Source: Leptospira terpstrae serovar Hualin str. LT 11-33 = ATCC 700639
GTDB lineage: Bacteria > Spirochaetota > Leptospiria > Leptospirales > Leptospiraceae
Reading direction: 5' to 3'
Length of the DNA stretch: 64,000 bases
Assembly: GCF_000332495.1 (NCBI RefSeq)
Contig: NZ_AOGW02000002.1
Span: forward strand, 186,001 to 250,000
Below the pieces are notes generated by a model that saw only the letters and a list, made by a program, of their open reading frames with translations, ran no database searches and had not been told where the DNA came from. Shown here piece after piece: positions 29,797 through 38,855 of the stretch (the first letter of the stretch is position 1; each line of letters starts with the position of its first letter). The position numbers and the translations under genes were made by a program.

Positions 29797-30722
29797 ATTC
29801 TCTCCATAAAAATCTGTTCTAAAGACACTTCTTGTTTTTTTAAAGATTCAATTTGAATTCCAGAAGCTAATGCTTTGGAAAACAAAGATTCTTTAAATTG
29901 TTTTTGATTTGTAGTTCGCACCAAAAATTGAATTTCTTCTTTATTGGCTCCGAGTTCAGTCACAGAATCACCTTCACCTATCACTGATTTCACGAAAGTA
30001 TGAAGCTCATCTGCACTTTTTCCAGAAAGACCAACTTCCCAGCCAGCCAAACGATTCATCTCTTCTTCTAACCTTGATAATGAAAGTTCCTGTTTCAGGC
30101 TTCCTTTATGCAAAAATAAAAACTTATCACAAGTTTTATAAATCTCAGTTAAGATATGACTGGAAATGAGAACGGTATGATCCCCCGCCAAACTTCGAAT
30201 TAAATTACGAATTTCGACAATTTGTTTGGGATCGAGGCCTGAAATCGGTTCGTCCATAATGACAATCTCAGGATCACCGAGGATGGCTTGCGCAATTCCG
30301 ACACGTTTGCGGTAACCAAGTGATAATGTACCGATTAATTTATCTTTAACAGTTGTAATGTTAGTTTTAGTCAGAACCTTTTCAATTTCCGAACCAAGTT
30401 TGGGTTCCTCAATTTTTTTGATTCGACCTACAAAAGTAAGATACTCTGTGATTGTCATGTCTTCGTAGAGAGGTGGGGTTTCGGGAAGGTAACCTATCTT
30501 CTGTTTGGCTTCCAATGGAAAGTCAAAGATAGACTTTCCATCAATGGACGCGTCCCCTGCACTAGGAATCAAATACCCGGTGAGGATTCGAATGGTAGTG
30601 GTTTTCCCGGCACCGTTCAGTCCTAAAAGACCGACGATTTCGCCTTTTTCTAATTTGAAATTAAGCCCTGAGATGGCTCGTTTTTCGCCGTAAAATTTTG
30701 ATAAATTGCTGACTTGAATCAT
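29793..30722 (-). CDS. ABC transporter ATP-binding protein, GldA-like
   Basis: This 309-aa ATPase has Walker A GLNGAGKT at 34-41, the Q-loop region [14 protein letters not shown], signature [10 protein letters not shown], Walker [14 protein letters not shown] and the switch His in SSHIL. A C-terminal domain of about 90 residues is typical of ABC-2 exporters. It heads the minus-strand operon ATPase, permease, GldG-like, DUF4340, Yip1-like, mpl, pheS. Only 32 nt separate its ATG from that of the divergent histidine kinase. Confidence 0.92.
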   Translation of the reverse strand: MIQVSNLSKFYGEKRAISGLNFKLEKGEIVGLLGLNGAGKTTTIRILTGYLIPSAGDASIDGKSIFDFPLEAKQKIGYLPETPPLYEDMTITEYLTFVGRIKKIEEPKLGSEIEKVLTKTNITTVKDKLIGTLSLGYRKRVGIAQAILGDPEIVIMDEPISGLDPKQIVEIRNLIRSLAGDHTVLISSHILTEIYKTCDKFLFLHKGSLKQELSLSRLEEEMNRLAGWEVGLSGKSADELHTFVKSVIGEGDSVTELGANKEEIQFLVRTTNQKQFKESLFSKALASGIQIESLKKQEVSLEQIFMERI

Positions 30723-30754
30723 AACTCTGGTTTAGTTTTCGTATACCTGCACCT

Positions 30755-32266
30755 ATGAATGAATTTCTGGAAAAAATCAAAAGCTTTTTCAAGGATGAAG
30801 ACAGCTTTTTTGATGCAAAGCAACTTCTGCAACAGAATTGGCACAAATTTGTACCTCAATACCTCGATAAAATCCTGGAATCCCGCTCGAACGCCGTCTT
30901 TGTCTTAGATAAGGATGGAAATTACACTTATGTAAATTCATCGGCCGAAGCGATGGTGGAAAAATCGGCAAAAGAGATGCTCGGACAAAGCATTTGGAAT
31001 TTGTTCCCGAACATTGATAAGACCGAATTTGGTAAAAAATTGTCCCATGCCATCAAAAATAAGGAAACATTCCGGTATGGAGAATTCTTTTTGGAATCCA
31101 AAGGGTGGTTTGATACCCAAGTTTTCCCACAGGAAAACTTCACCATTCTCATTGCGACAGAAGTCACTTCTGAAAAAAATGCGAAAGACAATTATAGCCA
31201 AGTTCTCATCAAAAACAATGCCATTTTAAGTTCCCTACCGGACAAATTGTACGGAATTCGGAAAGATGGATCCGTCATCGATCATAAAGAATTTCCCGAG
31301 TTTAAAGGTTGGGATTCTCACAATGAAGGCAGTATACGATTTACAAAAATTCAGAATCTTTTCCCCACAAGAAAATTATCCGATATTGAAGCGATTATAG
31401 AACAAGTTTTAGAGGTGGGGGGAACAAAAACTTACGAATATTCCATCGAAGATTATGATGGTGAAAAATACTTTGAAGCCAGGTTCACGAAAACTGGGGA
31501 AGAGGATGTCCTTGCCATAGTTCGAAATATCACCGAACGGAAAAAAGCAGAAGCTTTGAAAAACGAATTCATAAGTTTAGTTAGCCATGAATTGCGCACC
31601 CCTCTCACTTCCATTAAAGGTTCCATAGATTTGTTGCTTGCGGGAGTTGCTGGAGAACTATCGAATCAAACCAAATCTTTACTTAACATTTGTCGTAAAA
31701 ACACACAAAGGCTAGTACGTTTTGTCACCGACTTACTCGACATTGAAGCTTTGGATTCTGGAAATATCAATTTCAAATTTCGCACCTACAGGTTAGAAGA
31801 AATTTTACAAAGTTCAGTCGATGGAATGCGAACTTTTGCAGAACAATACCACGTGTTATTAAATTATGATCAAAACTTTCCTTCTACCTCTGTTTACGTA
31901 GATGAAGATAGGCTAAATCATTGTATCACGAATCTTATCTCCAATGCAGTTAAATACACTCCTAAGTTTTCAGAAGTTTATATTACTGTAGTTCCCACGG
32001 ACACTCACGCGCAAATTTTGATTAAAGATAACGGTCCAGGAATTGATCCCAATTTTGCGCCTAGATTATTTCACCGTTTTGCACAAGGGGCACCACCTAA
32101 AGATAAATTGGTGGGAGGTTCGGGACTTGGACTATCTATCACTAAAGGTTTTGTCGAAGCAATGAAAGGTAAAATATTTTTCACTTCTGATGACAAAGGA
32201 ACTGTATTTACCATTGAATTTCCCATAGTAAACCCTGGATTTGTTCCTTCTGGATACAACCAATGA
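30755..32266 (+). CDS. Cytoplasmic PAS-domain sensor histidine kinase
   Basis: This 503-aa protein has no membrane segment. A first PAS domain spans about 42-140 (NAVFVLDKDGNYTYVN), and a second, less clear sensor region spans about 150-262. HisKA follows with the phospho-acceptor His278 in SHELRTPLTS, then HATPase_c with N box (NHCITNLISNAVKYTP), G1 DNGPGID and G2 GSGLGLSI. The response-regulator gene overlaps by 4 nt and is the likely partner. The PAS ligand is unknown. Confidence 0.92.
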   Translation: MNEFLEKIKSFFKDEDSFFDAKQLLQQNWHKFVPQYLDKILESRSNAVFVLDKDGNYTYVNSSAEAMVEKSAKEMLGQSIWNLFPNIDKTEFGKKLSHAIKNKETFRYGEFFLESKGWFDTQVFPQENFTILIATEVTSEKNAKDNYSQVLIKNNAILSSLPDKLYGIRKDGSVIDHKEFPEFKGWDSHNEGSIRFTKIQNLFPTRKLSDIEAIIEQVLEVGGTKTYEYSIEDYDGEKYFEARFTKTGEEDVLAIVRNITERKKAEALKNEFISLVSHELRTPLTSIKGSIDLLLAGVAGELSNQTKSLLNICRKNTQRLVRFVTDLLDIEALDSGNINFKFRTYRLEEILQSSVDGMRTFAEQYHVLLNYDQNFPSTSVYVDEDRLNHCITNLISNAVKYTPKFSEVYITVVPTDTHAQILIKDNGPGIDPNFAPRLFHRFAQGAPPKDKLVGGSGLGLSITKGFVEAMKGKIFFTSDDKGTVFTIEFPIVNPGFVPSGYNQ

Positions 32267-32661
32267 TAGAATCAACCCTGAAACACGTGTTAATTGTCGA
32301 AGATGAAGAAGATATTGTAGAAATACTTCGGATTGCATTAGAATTCAACTCACCCTACCAAGTAAGTTTTGCTAAAACTGGCCCGGAAGGATTACAAAAA
32401 GCTATCATACTACAACCCGACTTGATCTTGTTAGATGTTTTGATGCCCGGAATGAATGGAATGGAACTTATCGAAGAGTTAAAAATATTTCCAGAAACTA
32501 AAGAGATCCCTGTTGCCTTTATGACTTCTCGTGTTTTGAAAAATGAAATTCTGGAATACCAGAAAAGAGGGGGCATCGGTGTGATTGAAAAACCCTTTGC
32601 CCCTCTGGAAATTGCGGAGAAAATCCAAACCCTTTGGGAAGATTCGAAAAAGATTTATTAA
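32263..32661 (+). CDS. Single-domain response regulator
   Basis: This 132-aa CheY-like receiver has the acidic pair in IVEDEED (13-16), phospho-acceptor Asp58 in LLDVLMPGMNG, Thr/Ser in AFMTSR and Lys in GVIEKPF. No output domain is present, so it acts by protein contact or relays phosphate. It is coupled by ATGA to the histidine kinase. Confidence 0.93.
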   Translation: MIESTLKHVLIVEDEEDIVEILRIALEFNSPYQVSFAKTGPEGLQKAIILQPDLILLDVLMPGMNGMELIEELKIFPETKEIPVAFMTSRVLKNEILEYQKRGGIGVIEKPFAPLEIAEKIQTLWEDSKKIY

Positions 32662-32664
32662 ATT

Positions 32665-33666
32665 CTAATTCTCTTTAAACCCTTCCAAAATTTCGTCCTG
32701 TCTTCCCATTAGGCGAACAGACAAACGAGGTCCCACCTCACAAACAATGCGAGAAGCCACATAGTTTCCCCAACGTGCTGATTTTTGCGAAGAATACCCT
32801 TGTGTCAGTCCGTACAATACTCCGGCAGCAAAGGCATCCCCAGCTCCCGTTGTATCAATTGGTTTTACTGGAAATCCAGGAACTAATGTGATTTTACCAT
32901 TTTCTGCCACATAAGCCCCTTCTTTTCCTGCAGTCATAAACACTAATGGGCAAAGTTTAGAAATAAATTGGACAGCTTCTTCTGCTGTTTTTGCACCACT
33001 GAGTGCTAAACCTTCTTCGGTGTTACAAAAAATAACATCTACATATTCTTTAGTTAGGTGGATAAATTCGTCCCTAGAGCGATTAACACAAAATGGATCA
33101 CTATAAGTAAAAGAAACTTTTACTTTGTTTTCTTTTGCTACTTTCATAGTGAGTTCACTTGCTTTTTTTGTAGAATCGCCATCCCACAAATACCCTTCCA
33201 CATAAACAAACTTACTTTTTTTTAAGTTTTCTACATCGATATCATTTGGTCCGAGAGATATCGAAATGGCAAGATTGGTAAGCATAGTTCTTTCGGCATC
33301 AGGAGTGGTTAATACAACACAAGTTCCCGTATGACCGTTAACATCAGGAGTGGTTTCAAATAAAACGCCTGCATCTTCCATATCTTTTTTATAAAATTCA
33401 CCATACGTATCATGAGTGACTTTTCCCGTATAACAACAAGTACCCCCTGAGTTTGCAATGGCAATCATTGTGTTTGCGGCACTTCCGCCAGAGCGAAGTT
33501 CTTTCTTTTCATCGTGTAGGTCGGCAAGAATTTGACCTTGTCTAGACTCATCTACAAGAGTCATCACACCCTTGGTAATATTTTGTTTTTGTAAAAAATT
33601 GGGATCAATAAAGGCAATGATATCTACCAGGGCGTTCCCTACACCGAATACGTCGTAATGCTTCAT
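32665..33666 (-). CDS. PfkB-family kinase, probable adenosine kinase
   Basis: I choose ATG 33666 (MKHYDVFGVGNALVDI), giving 333 aa; the longer frame would start at TTG 33705 with an atypical leader. It carries the PfkB motif 1 GGSAANTMIAIANSGG and motif 2 DTTGAGDAFAAG with the catalytic Asp. The beginning YDVFG.GNALVDI and the SFTYSDPFCVNR segment are shared with adenosine kinase-type proteins. It would convert adenosine or a similar nucleoside or sugar to its monophosphate; exact substrate not proven. It is convergent with the response regulator, 3 nt apart. Confidence 0.8.
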   Translation of the reverse strand: MKHYDVFGVGNALVDIIAFIDPNFLQKQNITKGVMTLVDESRQGQILADLHDEKKELRSGGSAANTMIAIANSGGTCCYTGKVTHDTYGEFYKKDMEDAGVLFETTPDVNGHTGTCVVLTTPDAERTMLTNLAISISLGPNDIDVENLKKSKFVYVEGYLWDGDSTKKASELTMKVAKENKVKVSFTYSDPFCVNRSRDEFIHLTKEYVDVIFCNTEEGLALSGAKTAEEAVQFISKLCPLVFMTAGKEGAYVAENGKITLVPGFPVKPIDTTGAGDAFAAGVLYGLTQGYSSQKSARWGNYVASRIVCEVGPRLSVRLMGRQDEILEGFKEN

Positions 33667-33748
33667 GGGGACAATGCTTTTTTCCTTTAGGGAATTGACA
33701 CTCAATTTTCATGCTCCAGCTTGGCAGGTACTGAGAAAATAAAGCTCC

Positions 33749-35818
33749 ATGATTTCTAATTTCAGATTCTATTTTCTCCTTTGTCTCAGTTTAGTACCCC
33801 TCACTCTGTTCGCACAAAACAAAGAACCGAAAGAGGTAGAGATTCGAGCTAACGTAGACAGCCAGTCAAAAAATTCTAACTTTGCAAAAAACCCAACTGG
33901 TTTCCAAAAGGAAATTGATTTAACACAAACAAACACGCGCTACATGAGCCTACCTGATGTATTGAACCGAGAAGCAGGAGTTCGGGTTAGGCAATACGGA
34001 GGCCTAGGCTCTTATTCTACGTTATCATTGAGAGGAACCAACCCCAACCAAACAAAGATCTATTGGAATGGTGTTCCCATAAACAACTCTATGGGTGGAG
34101 AAATCAATTTAGCTGACTTACCCTTTGATAATTTAGAGAAAATTGAAATTTATAAGTCAGGAACTCCTGCCGGTTTTTCTGGATCCTCAATTGGAGGTTC
34201 GATTAACTTAGTTTCCAAATCTAAAATTGATAAACCTGTGACTCGAATTAATTTGATGGGAGGAAGTTTTAGAACAGCAAAAGCAAGTGTCACTCATATG
34301 GATCAATTTTCAAATGGTTCTTATTTTGTGCAGGCACTCCAGGAAACTTCGGACCAAAACTTTAGTTACTTAAACAACAAAGGTACTGTTTTATTCAATA
34401 CTTATGATGATTCCATTGACACTCGTAGGAATGCACAATTTAGAAAGACAGGTTTTACTGGAAATATCTCTTTTGAATTCGGAAAAACCAAAATCAATTT
34501 ACTAAATGATTACATCCACAGAAAACAAGGATTACCTGGCCCAGGGAACAGACAAACTGTTGCCGTAGAACGTGTGTTTAGTAAACTTTCCTCTGCTATC
34601 ACAACAGAAACCAATGAATTTCTTTTTCAAAATTTAACACTAGAAACAAAAACGTATGGTAACTTTTCAAAAGATGATTTTTTTGATCCGAAATCAGAAT
34701 TTAGTTACGGAACACCTAACGCATTTACCAAAACAAACCAATACGGATTCCAGCTAACACCAACTTTATATTTATTAGAATACAATCAAGTCATCCGAAC
34801 TTCTTTCCAAACAGAACAAGAGTTTTTTACAAGATATGAAAAACGATACAATCATGAAACAGAAAGGAAAGAACCAAAAAAACGGAGAGATACTTTAAGT
34901 GCTACCTTTCAAGATGAAATTAGACTATTTTCAAACCGACTTTTTTTAGTCCCCCAAATTCGATGGGAACGATACACGGACAGGTTCGGGAAAGATGAAA
35001 CGAGTGTCAGAAACCAACTTCTTGATCCTTTAAGTGATGTTTTTTATGTAAAACAGGCATTCACCAATCCAAGTTTTGGGATAAAAATTATTTGGATCAA
35101 AAAAGAAAATTTGGAATTTGGTTCACTTGCCAATATTAGCAAAGACTTTCGAATTCCCACCTTTTTAGAGTTATTTGGAGAACGAGGAAGTATTGTAGGG
35201 AATACTAAGTTACGACCGGAACAAAGTAGGAATGGTGATTTTGGATTTTATCTCCATATAAAACCTTATACCAACTGGAAAATTCAATCAGATGTTTCTA
35301 TTTTTCAAAAACGAATTTATGACATGATTTTGTTTTTGCCAAACTCCCAATTTACGCTAAGACCAGAAAATGTCGACCAAGCACTCATTCGCGGATTAGA
35401 AACTAGCCATAATTTAGTTTGGAACAAAGGTGTAAAATTTAACTTTAATTATACATACCAGGATGCTAAAAATTATTCCGAATCACCGGCGTTAAACGGA
35501 AAGTATCTTCCGCTTCGTTCAAAAAGCCAAGGAAGTGCCTTACTTTCTTTTTTCAACGACTTTGGAGAGATTGGATTAGAATACCAATACATTGGTGCTA
35601 ACTTCAGAGACCGAACTAATGAATATTTAGGTTATTTACCAGCTAGGCAGTTTTGGAATCTCTATATCCAATACGTGCCTTATAAAAATACAGAAACAGG
35701 AAACGAATTGATTTTAGGATTTGAAGTTCGTAACCTATCTGATAAACGCGTGGAAGATTTGGTAGGGTATCCTTTGCCTGGGCGCAGTTACTATGTTACC
35801 GGGAGTTATAAATTCTAA
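33749..35818 (+). CDS. TonB-dependent outer-membrane receptor
   Basis: This 689-aa protein has a signal peptide (1-22, ending TLFA|Q) and a plug domain at about 45-160 with SLPDVLNREAGVRVRQYGG, LSLRGTNPNQTKIYWNGVP and IEIYKSGTPAGFSGSSIGGSINL. A beta-barrel follows and ends YYVTGSYKF with a terminal aromatic residue. It resembles BtuB/FepA-like receptors; the ligand (vitamin, siderophore or other) cannot be told. No riboswitch or Fur box is obvious in the 82-nt upstream gap. The next gene starts within its stop (TAATG), so they are a pair. Confidence 0.88.
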   Translation: MISNFRFYFLLCLSLVPLTLFAQNKEPKEVEIRANVDSQSKNSNFAKNPTGFQKEIDLTQTNTRYMSLPDVLNREAGVRVRQYGGLGSYSTLSLRGTNPNQTKIYWNGVPINNSMGGEINLADLPFDNLEKIEIYKSGTPAGFSGSSIGGSINLVSKSKIDKPVTRINLMGGSFRTAKASVTHMDQFSNGSYFVQALQETSDQNFSYLNNKGTVLFNTYDDSIDTRRNAQFRKTGFTGNISFEFGKTKINLLNDYIHRKQGLPGPGNRQTVAVERVFSKLSSAITTETNEFLFQNLTLETKTYGNFSKDDFFDPKSEFSYGTPNAFTKTNQYGFQLTPTLYLLEYNQVIRTSFQTEQEFFTRYEKRYNHETERKEPKKRRDTLSATFQDEIRLFSNRLFLVPQIRWERYTDRFGKDETSVRNQLLDPLSDVFYVKQAFTNPSFGIKIIWIKKENLEFGSLANISKDFRIPTFLELFGERGSIVGNTKLRPEQSRNGDFGFYLHIKPYTNWKIQSDVSIFQKRIYDMILFLPNSQFTLRPENVDQALIRGLETSHNLVWNKGVKFNFNYTYQDAKNYSESPALNGKYLPLRSKSQGSALLSFFNDFGEIGLEYQYIGANFRDRTNEYLGYLPARQFWNLYIQYVPYKNTETGNELILGFEVRNLSDKRVEDLVGYPLPGRSYYVTGSYKF

Positions 35819-37152
35819 TGAATACATCGATCGTTGGATATAAACCTTTCCTGGAGTTAATCGCATTGCGTATATTCGCGGCGCGCTATTTGAATTTCCC
35901 TTACGAATCTAGATGGGGAATAAACGCACTTCGTATATTCGCAGTCCGCTTTCTAAACTTCAAATACAAACCTAGGCGGCTGAAATACGTATTGCAGATA
36001 TTTCCCGTACTCCTCTTCCCATTCCATTGTGCCCAATTGGAAATCGAAAAACCAAGTTTATTTCAATTTTTATTTTTATCTGCATCCCCCACTTCGGTCG
36101 GTGTTGTCACTTCGGATTTTGCCAGTGGAGGAAGATTCAAAACTTTTGAACCAAACTCTTTTACAACATTTCCTACTTCTATTCCCATCCATTCTGATGC
36201 GGTGGGCAGATATACAAATGATAGAGTGTTTATTGTAAATCGCTTGAACCGCGACAGCATTCAAGTACTGAATCCCCAACTAGGTTTTCTCACCGAACAA
36301 GAGTTTAGTGTTGGACAAGGCAAAAATCCACAAGACATTTCTGTTTGGAACGATAAATATTTTGTGAGTCTTTATAATTCTGATGAATTAGCTATTTACT
36401 CAAGGTATAATGGAACGAAAATCGGAGGAGTTTCCTTTACTTCTCTAAGAGAGACTTTTTCCACTTCTGGAATACCTGATAGTTCGGTTGAATCTTCCTA
36501 TATGGTTCAGGAGGGATCAAGTTTGTTTGTACTTTTACAACGACTGGATAGAAATGATGTATCGGGTTATCTACCACCTAACTCCGACTCATATTTAGTG
36601 GAAATAGATATGGATCTAAACCAAATTAGAGCAGTATACACTTTACCATATCGAAATCCTAGTTCCAAAATCCAAAAAGTAAATTTGTTTGGTGAACCAC
36701 ATTTAGTCTTTTCTTGTGTAGGGCGAGTTGGTTTTATTTCGCAAATAGATGCAGGCATTGTCGCCTTTCGTTTGAGCACTCGTCAATTTCATCCAAATCG
36801 ACTTTTTGCAGAAGAGATAGCAGGCGGGGACATTCTCGCTTTTCAAATTAAAAATGAGGAACTTGGATTTGCTGCTGTACTTGATGCAGGATTTACAAAA
36901 ACAGTTCAGGCATTTCGACCGCGAACTGGTGAACGTATAGGAACCCTTTTACAAATTCCAGGAAATATTGGAATCAGTCTTTCTGGACTTTTGTTAACGA
37001 ACGAAGGGAAACTACTGGTTGGTTCTACAGATTTTTCCAGACCAGGAATTTATGTTTACGATTCTAACCTTGGAAATGTCCTTTTAAATCCAATTCCAAG
37101 TTCTGTAGAACTAACACCTTTCGATATCTTCCAGTTGCAAAATCTTCCGTAA
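35818..37152 (+). CDS. Exported/lipid-anchored partner of the TonB-dependent receptor, with a repeat-built N-terminus
   Basis: This 444-aa protein begins at ATG 35818 overlapping the receptor stop. Residues 14-70 are made of 21-aa tandem units (ALRIFAARYLNF..., ALRIFAVRFLNF..., VLQIFPVLLFPF), ending at Cys71. This Cys could be a lipidation site, but Pro at -3 makes a poor lipobox. The remaining 370 residues look like a beta-propeller, with repeated units such as VFIVNRLNRDSIQVLNPQ and YFVSLYNSDELAIYSR. By position it may capture ligand for the receptor. An alternative true start could be a later TTG near 35991. Confidence 0.65.
   Translation: MNTSIVGYKPFLELIALRIFAARYLNFPYESRWGINALRIFAVRFLNFKYKPRRLKYVLQIFPVLLFPFHCAQLEIEKPSLFQFLFLSASPTSVGVVTSDFASGGRFKTFEPNSFTTFPTSIPIHSDAVGRYTNDRVFIVNRLNRDSIQVLNPQLGFLTEQEFSVGQGKNPQDISVWNDKYFVSLYNSDELAIYSRYNGTKIGGVSFTSLRETFSTSGIPDSSVESSYMVQEGSSLFVLLQRLDRNDVSGYLPPNSDSYLVEIDMDLNQIRAVYTLPYRNPSSKIQKVNLFGEPHLVFSCVGRVGFISQIDAGIVAFRLSTRQFHPNRLFAEEIAGGDILAFQIKNEELGFAAVLDAGFTKTVQAFRPRTGERIGTLLQIPGNIGISLSGLLLTNEGKLLVGSTDFSRPGIYVYDSNLGNVLLNPIPSSVELTPFDIFQLQNLP
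35840..36023 (+). repeat. 63-bp tandem repeat inside the N-terminal coding region
   Basis: Two full copies (35862-35924 and 35925-35987) share exact 63-nt spacing. A partial copy starts at 35988, and the tail of an earlier copy is at 35840-35861. The copies are about two-thirds identical by eye, with CGTATATTCGC fully shared by the two full ones. The period is 21 codons, so the frame is kept. Confidence 0.75.
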
Positions 37153-37187
37153 ATTTCAAAATGGAAAAAGACAGGAGAATCTAATTT

Positions 37188-38840
37188 ATGTTAACTCTTA
37201 AAAAACACCAAAGTGGTCCTTTGACCAAACAAGTTTTATTAATCATCTTAGATGGAGTTGGGTTTACAGAAAAAGGATTTGAAAATGGGAACGCAGTAGC
37301 CAAAGCACAAATGCCTGTCTTAAAAGGGCTTTGGAAAACTCATCCTACAGTATTATTAAAAGCACATGGAACTGCCGTAGGAATGCCAAGCGATGAAGAT
37401 ATGGGCAACTCAGAAGTGGGGCATAATGTTCTAGGTTCTGGAAGGATTTTTGATCAAGGTGCAAAATTAGTTTCGCAATCAATCGAAAATGGAAGTTTAT
37501 TTGCCGGTCCAATATGGAAAAAATGTATTTCCAATTGTATATCTAACCAATCTACTTTTCATTTCCTTGGATTGTTCTCTGACGGAAATGTCCACAGCCA
37601 TATCGACCACCTAAAAGCACTCATAGACAACGCAATCAAAGAAAACGTCAAAAAAATACGATTACACATCCTCCTTGATGGAAGGGATGTTCCCGAAAAA
37701 TCAGCGTTAGACTATTTAAATCCATTCGAAGAATATTTAGATACCTATCGAAAAGACGGAATCGATATTCAAATCGCATCTGGTGGTGGACGAATGGAAC
37801 TTACTATGGATCGTTATGACGCTGACTGGTCCATGGTGGAAAGAGGTTGGAATCACCACGTGGAAGGTGAAGGCCGTACATTCAAATCAGCAAAAGAAGC
37901 CATTGAAACCTTTCGACTAGAAAATCCATCAGTCATCGATCAGTATCTACCTGGATTTGTCATCGGTGATTCCAATGGCAAACCAATTGGAAAAGTAGAG
38001 GATAATGATTCAGTAGTATTTTTTAACTTTCGTGGTGACAGAGCAATTGAAATCTCAAGAGCATTTACAGAAGAATCATTAACCAACTTCAATAGAAAAC
38101 GATTTCCGAAAGTTGAATTTGCAGGAATGATGCAATACGATGGAGACCTATTTATACCCAAACAATACTTAGTTGCTCCTCCTGCGATAGACCGAACAAT
38201 GGGAGAATACTTTGCCAATGAAGGTGTAGCACAGTATGCACTTTCTGAAACACAAAAATATGGACATGTGACTTTTTTTTGGAATGGTAACAAGTCAGGA
38301 TACTTCAATCAAAAGTTAGAAACGTACGAAGAAGTAAAATCCGACATCATTCCTTTTGATCAAAAACCAGAAATGAAAGCAAAAGAAATCACGGATAATT
38401 TGGTCCTTGCTTTAACATCTCATAAATTCCCATTCTTAAGAGTCAATTATGCTAACGGAGATATGGTGGGTCATACAGGCAATATGGATGCCACTGTTCG
38501 TGGACTGGAATACCTTGATGTATGTTTAGAACGAGTTAAAAAAATCTGTGATGAAACTGGAACTGTTTTGTGTATCACAGCAGACCATGGAAATGCAGAC
38601 GAAATGTATCAGTTAACAAAAAAAGGTATAGCAGAAACAGCTAAAGATGGGAAACCAGTTCCCAAAACAAGTCATACATTAAATCCAGTTCAATTTGTTC
38701 TTTATGATCCAAAAGGAAAAATCAAACTCGATCAAAACTTAAAAGAAAAAGGTTTAGCAAACGTAGCAGCAACCATGATGGATCTTTTAGGATTTGAAGC
38801 GCCGGAAGGATACCATCCAAGTCTAATTCAAAGGAACTAA
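37188..38840 (+). CDS. gpmI: 2,3-bisphosphoglycerate-independent phosphoglycerate mutase
   Basis: This 550-aa protein is full length for iPGM. The metal Asp22 is in LDGVG, the catalytic Ser75 is in MGNSEVGHN, the phosphatase-transferase insert contains [14 protein letters not shown], and a second metal site ADHGNADEM and TSHTLNPV follow. It interconverts 3- and 2-phosphoglycerate in glycolysis and gluconeogenesis, using two Mn ions. The start has AGGAGA about 12 nt upstream. It lies 35 nt after the receptor partner gene and may be in the same transcript, though the functions look unrelated. Confidence 0.95.
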   Translation: MLTLKKHQSGPLTKQVLLIILDGVGFTEKGFENGNAVAKAQMPVLKGLWKTHPTVLLKAHGTAVGMPSDEDMGNSEVGHNVLGSGRIFDQGAKLVSQSIENGSLFAGPIWKKCISNCISNQSTFHFLGLFSDGNVHSHIDHLKALIDNAIKENVKKIRLHILLDGRDVPEKSALDYLNPFEEYLDTYRKDGIDIQIASGGGRMELTMDRYDADWSMVERGWNHHVEGEGRTFKSAKEAIETFRLENPSVIDQYLPGFVIGDSNGKPIGKVEDNDSVVFFNFRGDRAIEISRAFTEESLTNFNRKRFPKVEFAGMMQYDGDLFIPKQYLVAPPAIDRTMGEYFANEGVAQYALSETQKYGHVTFFWNGNKSGYFNQKLETYEEVKSDIIPFDQKPEMKAKEITDNLVLALTSHKFPFLRVNYANGDMVGHTGNMDATVRGLEYLDVCLERVKKICDETGTVLCITADHGNADEMYQLTKKGIAETAKDGKPVPKTSHTLNPVQFVLYDPKGKIKLDQNLKEKGLANVAATMMDLLGFEAPEGYHPSLIQRN

Positions 38841-38855
38841 GTTCCCAATAAAATT

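Noticed and set aside
33667..33748. Possible cobalamin riboswitch before the TonB-dependent receptor
   Set aside because: The gap is only 82 nt, far shorter than the element, and no conserved B12-box-like sequence is seen.
37940..38308. 122-aa minus-strand frame
   Set aside because: Shadow of gpmI, which is complete and well supported.
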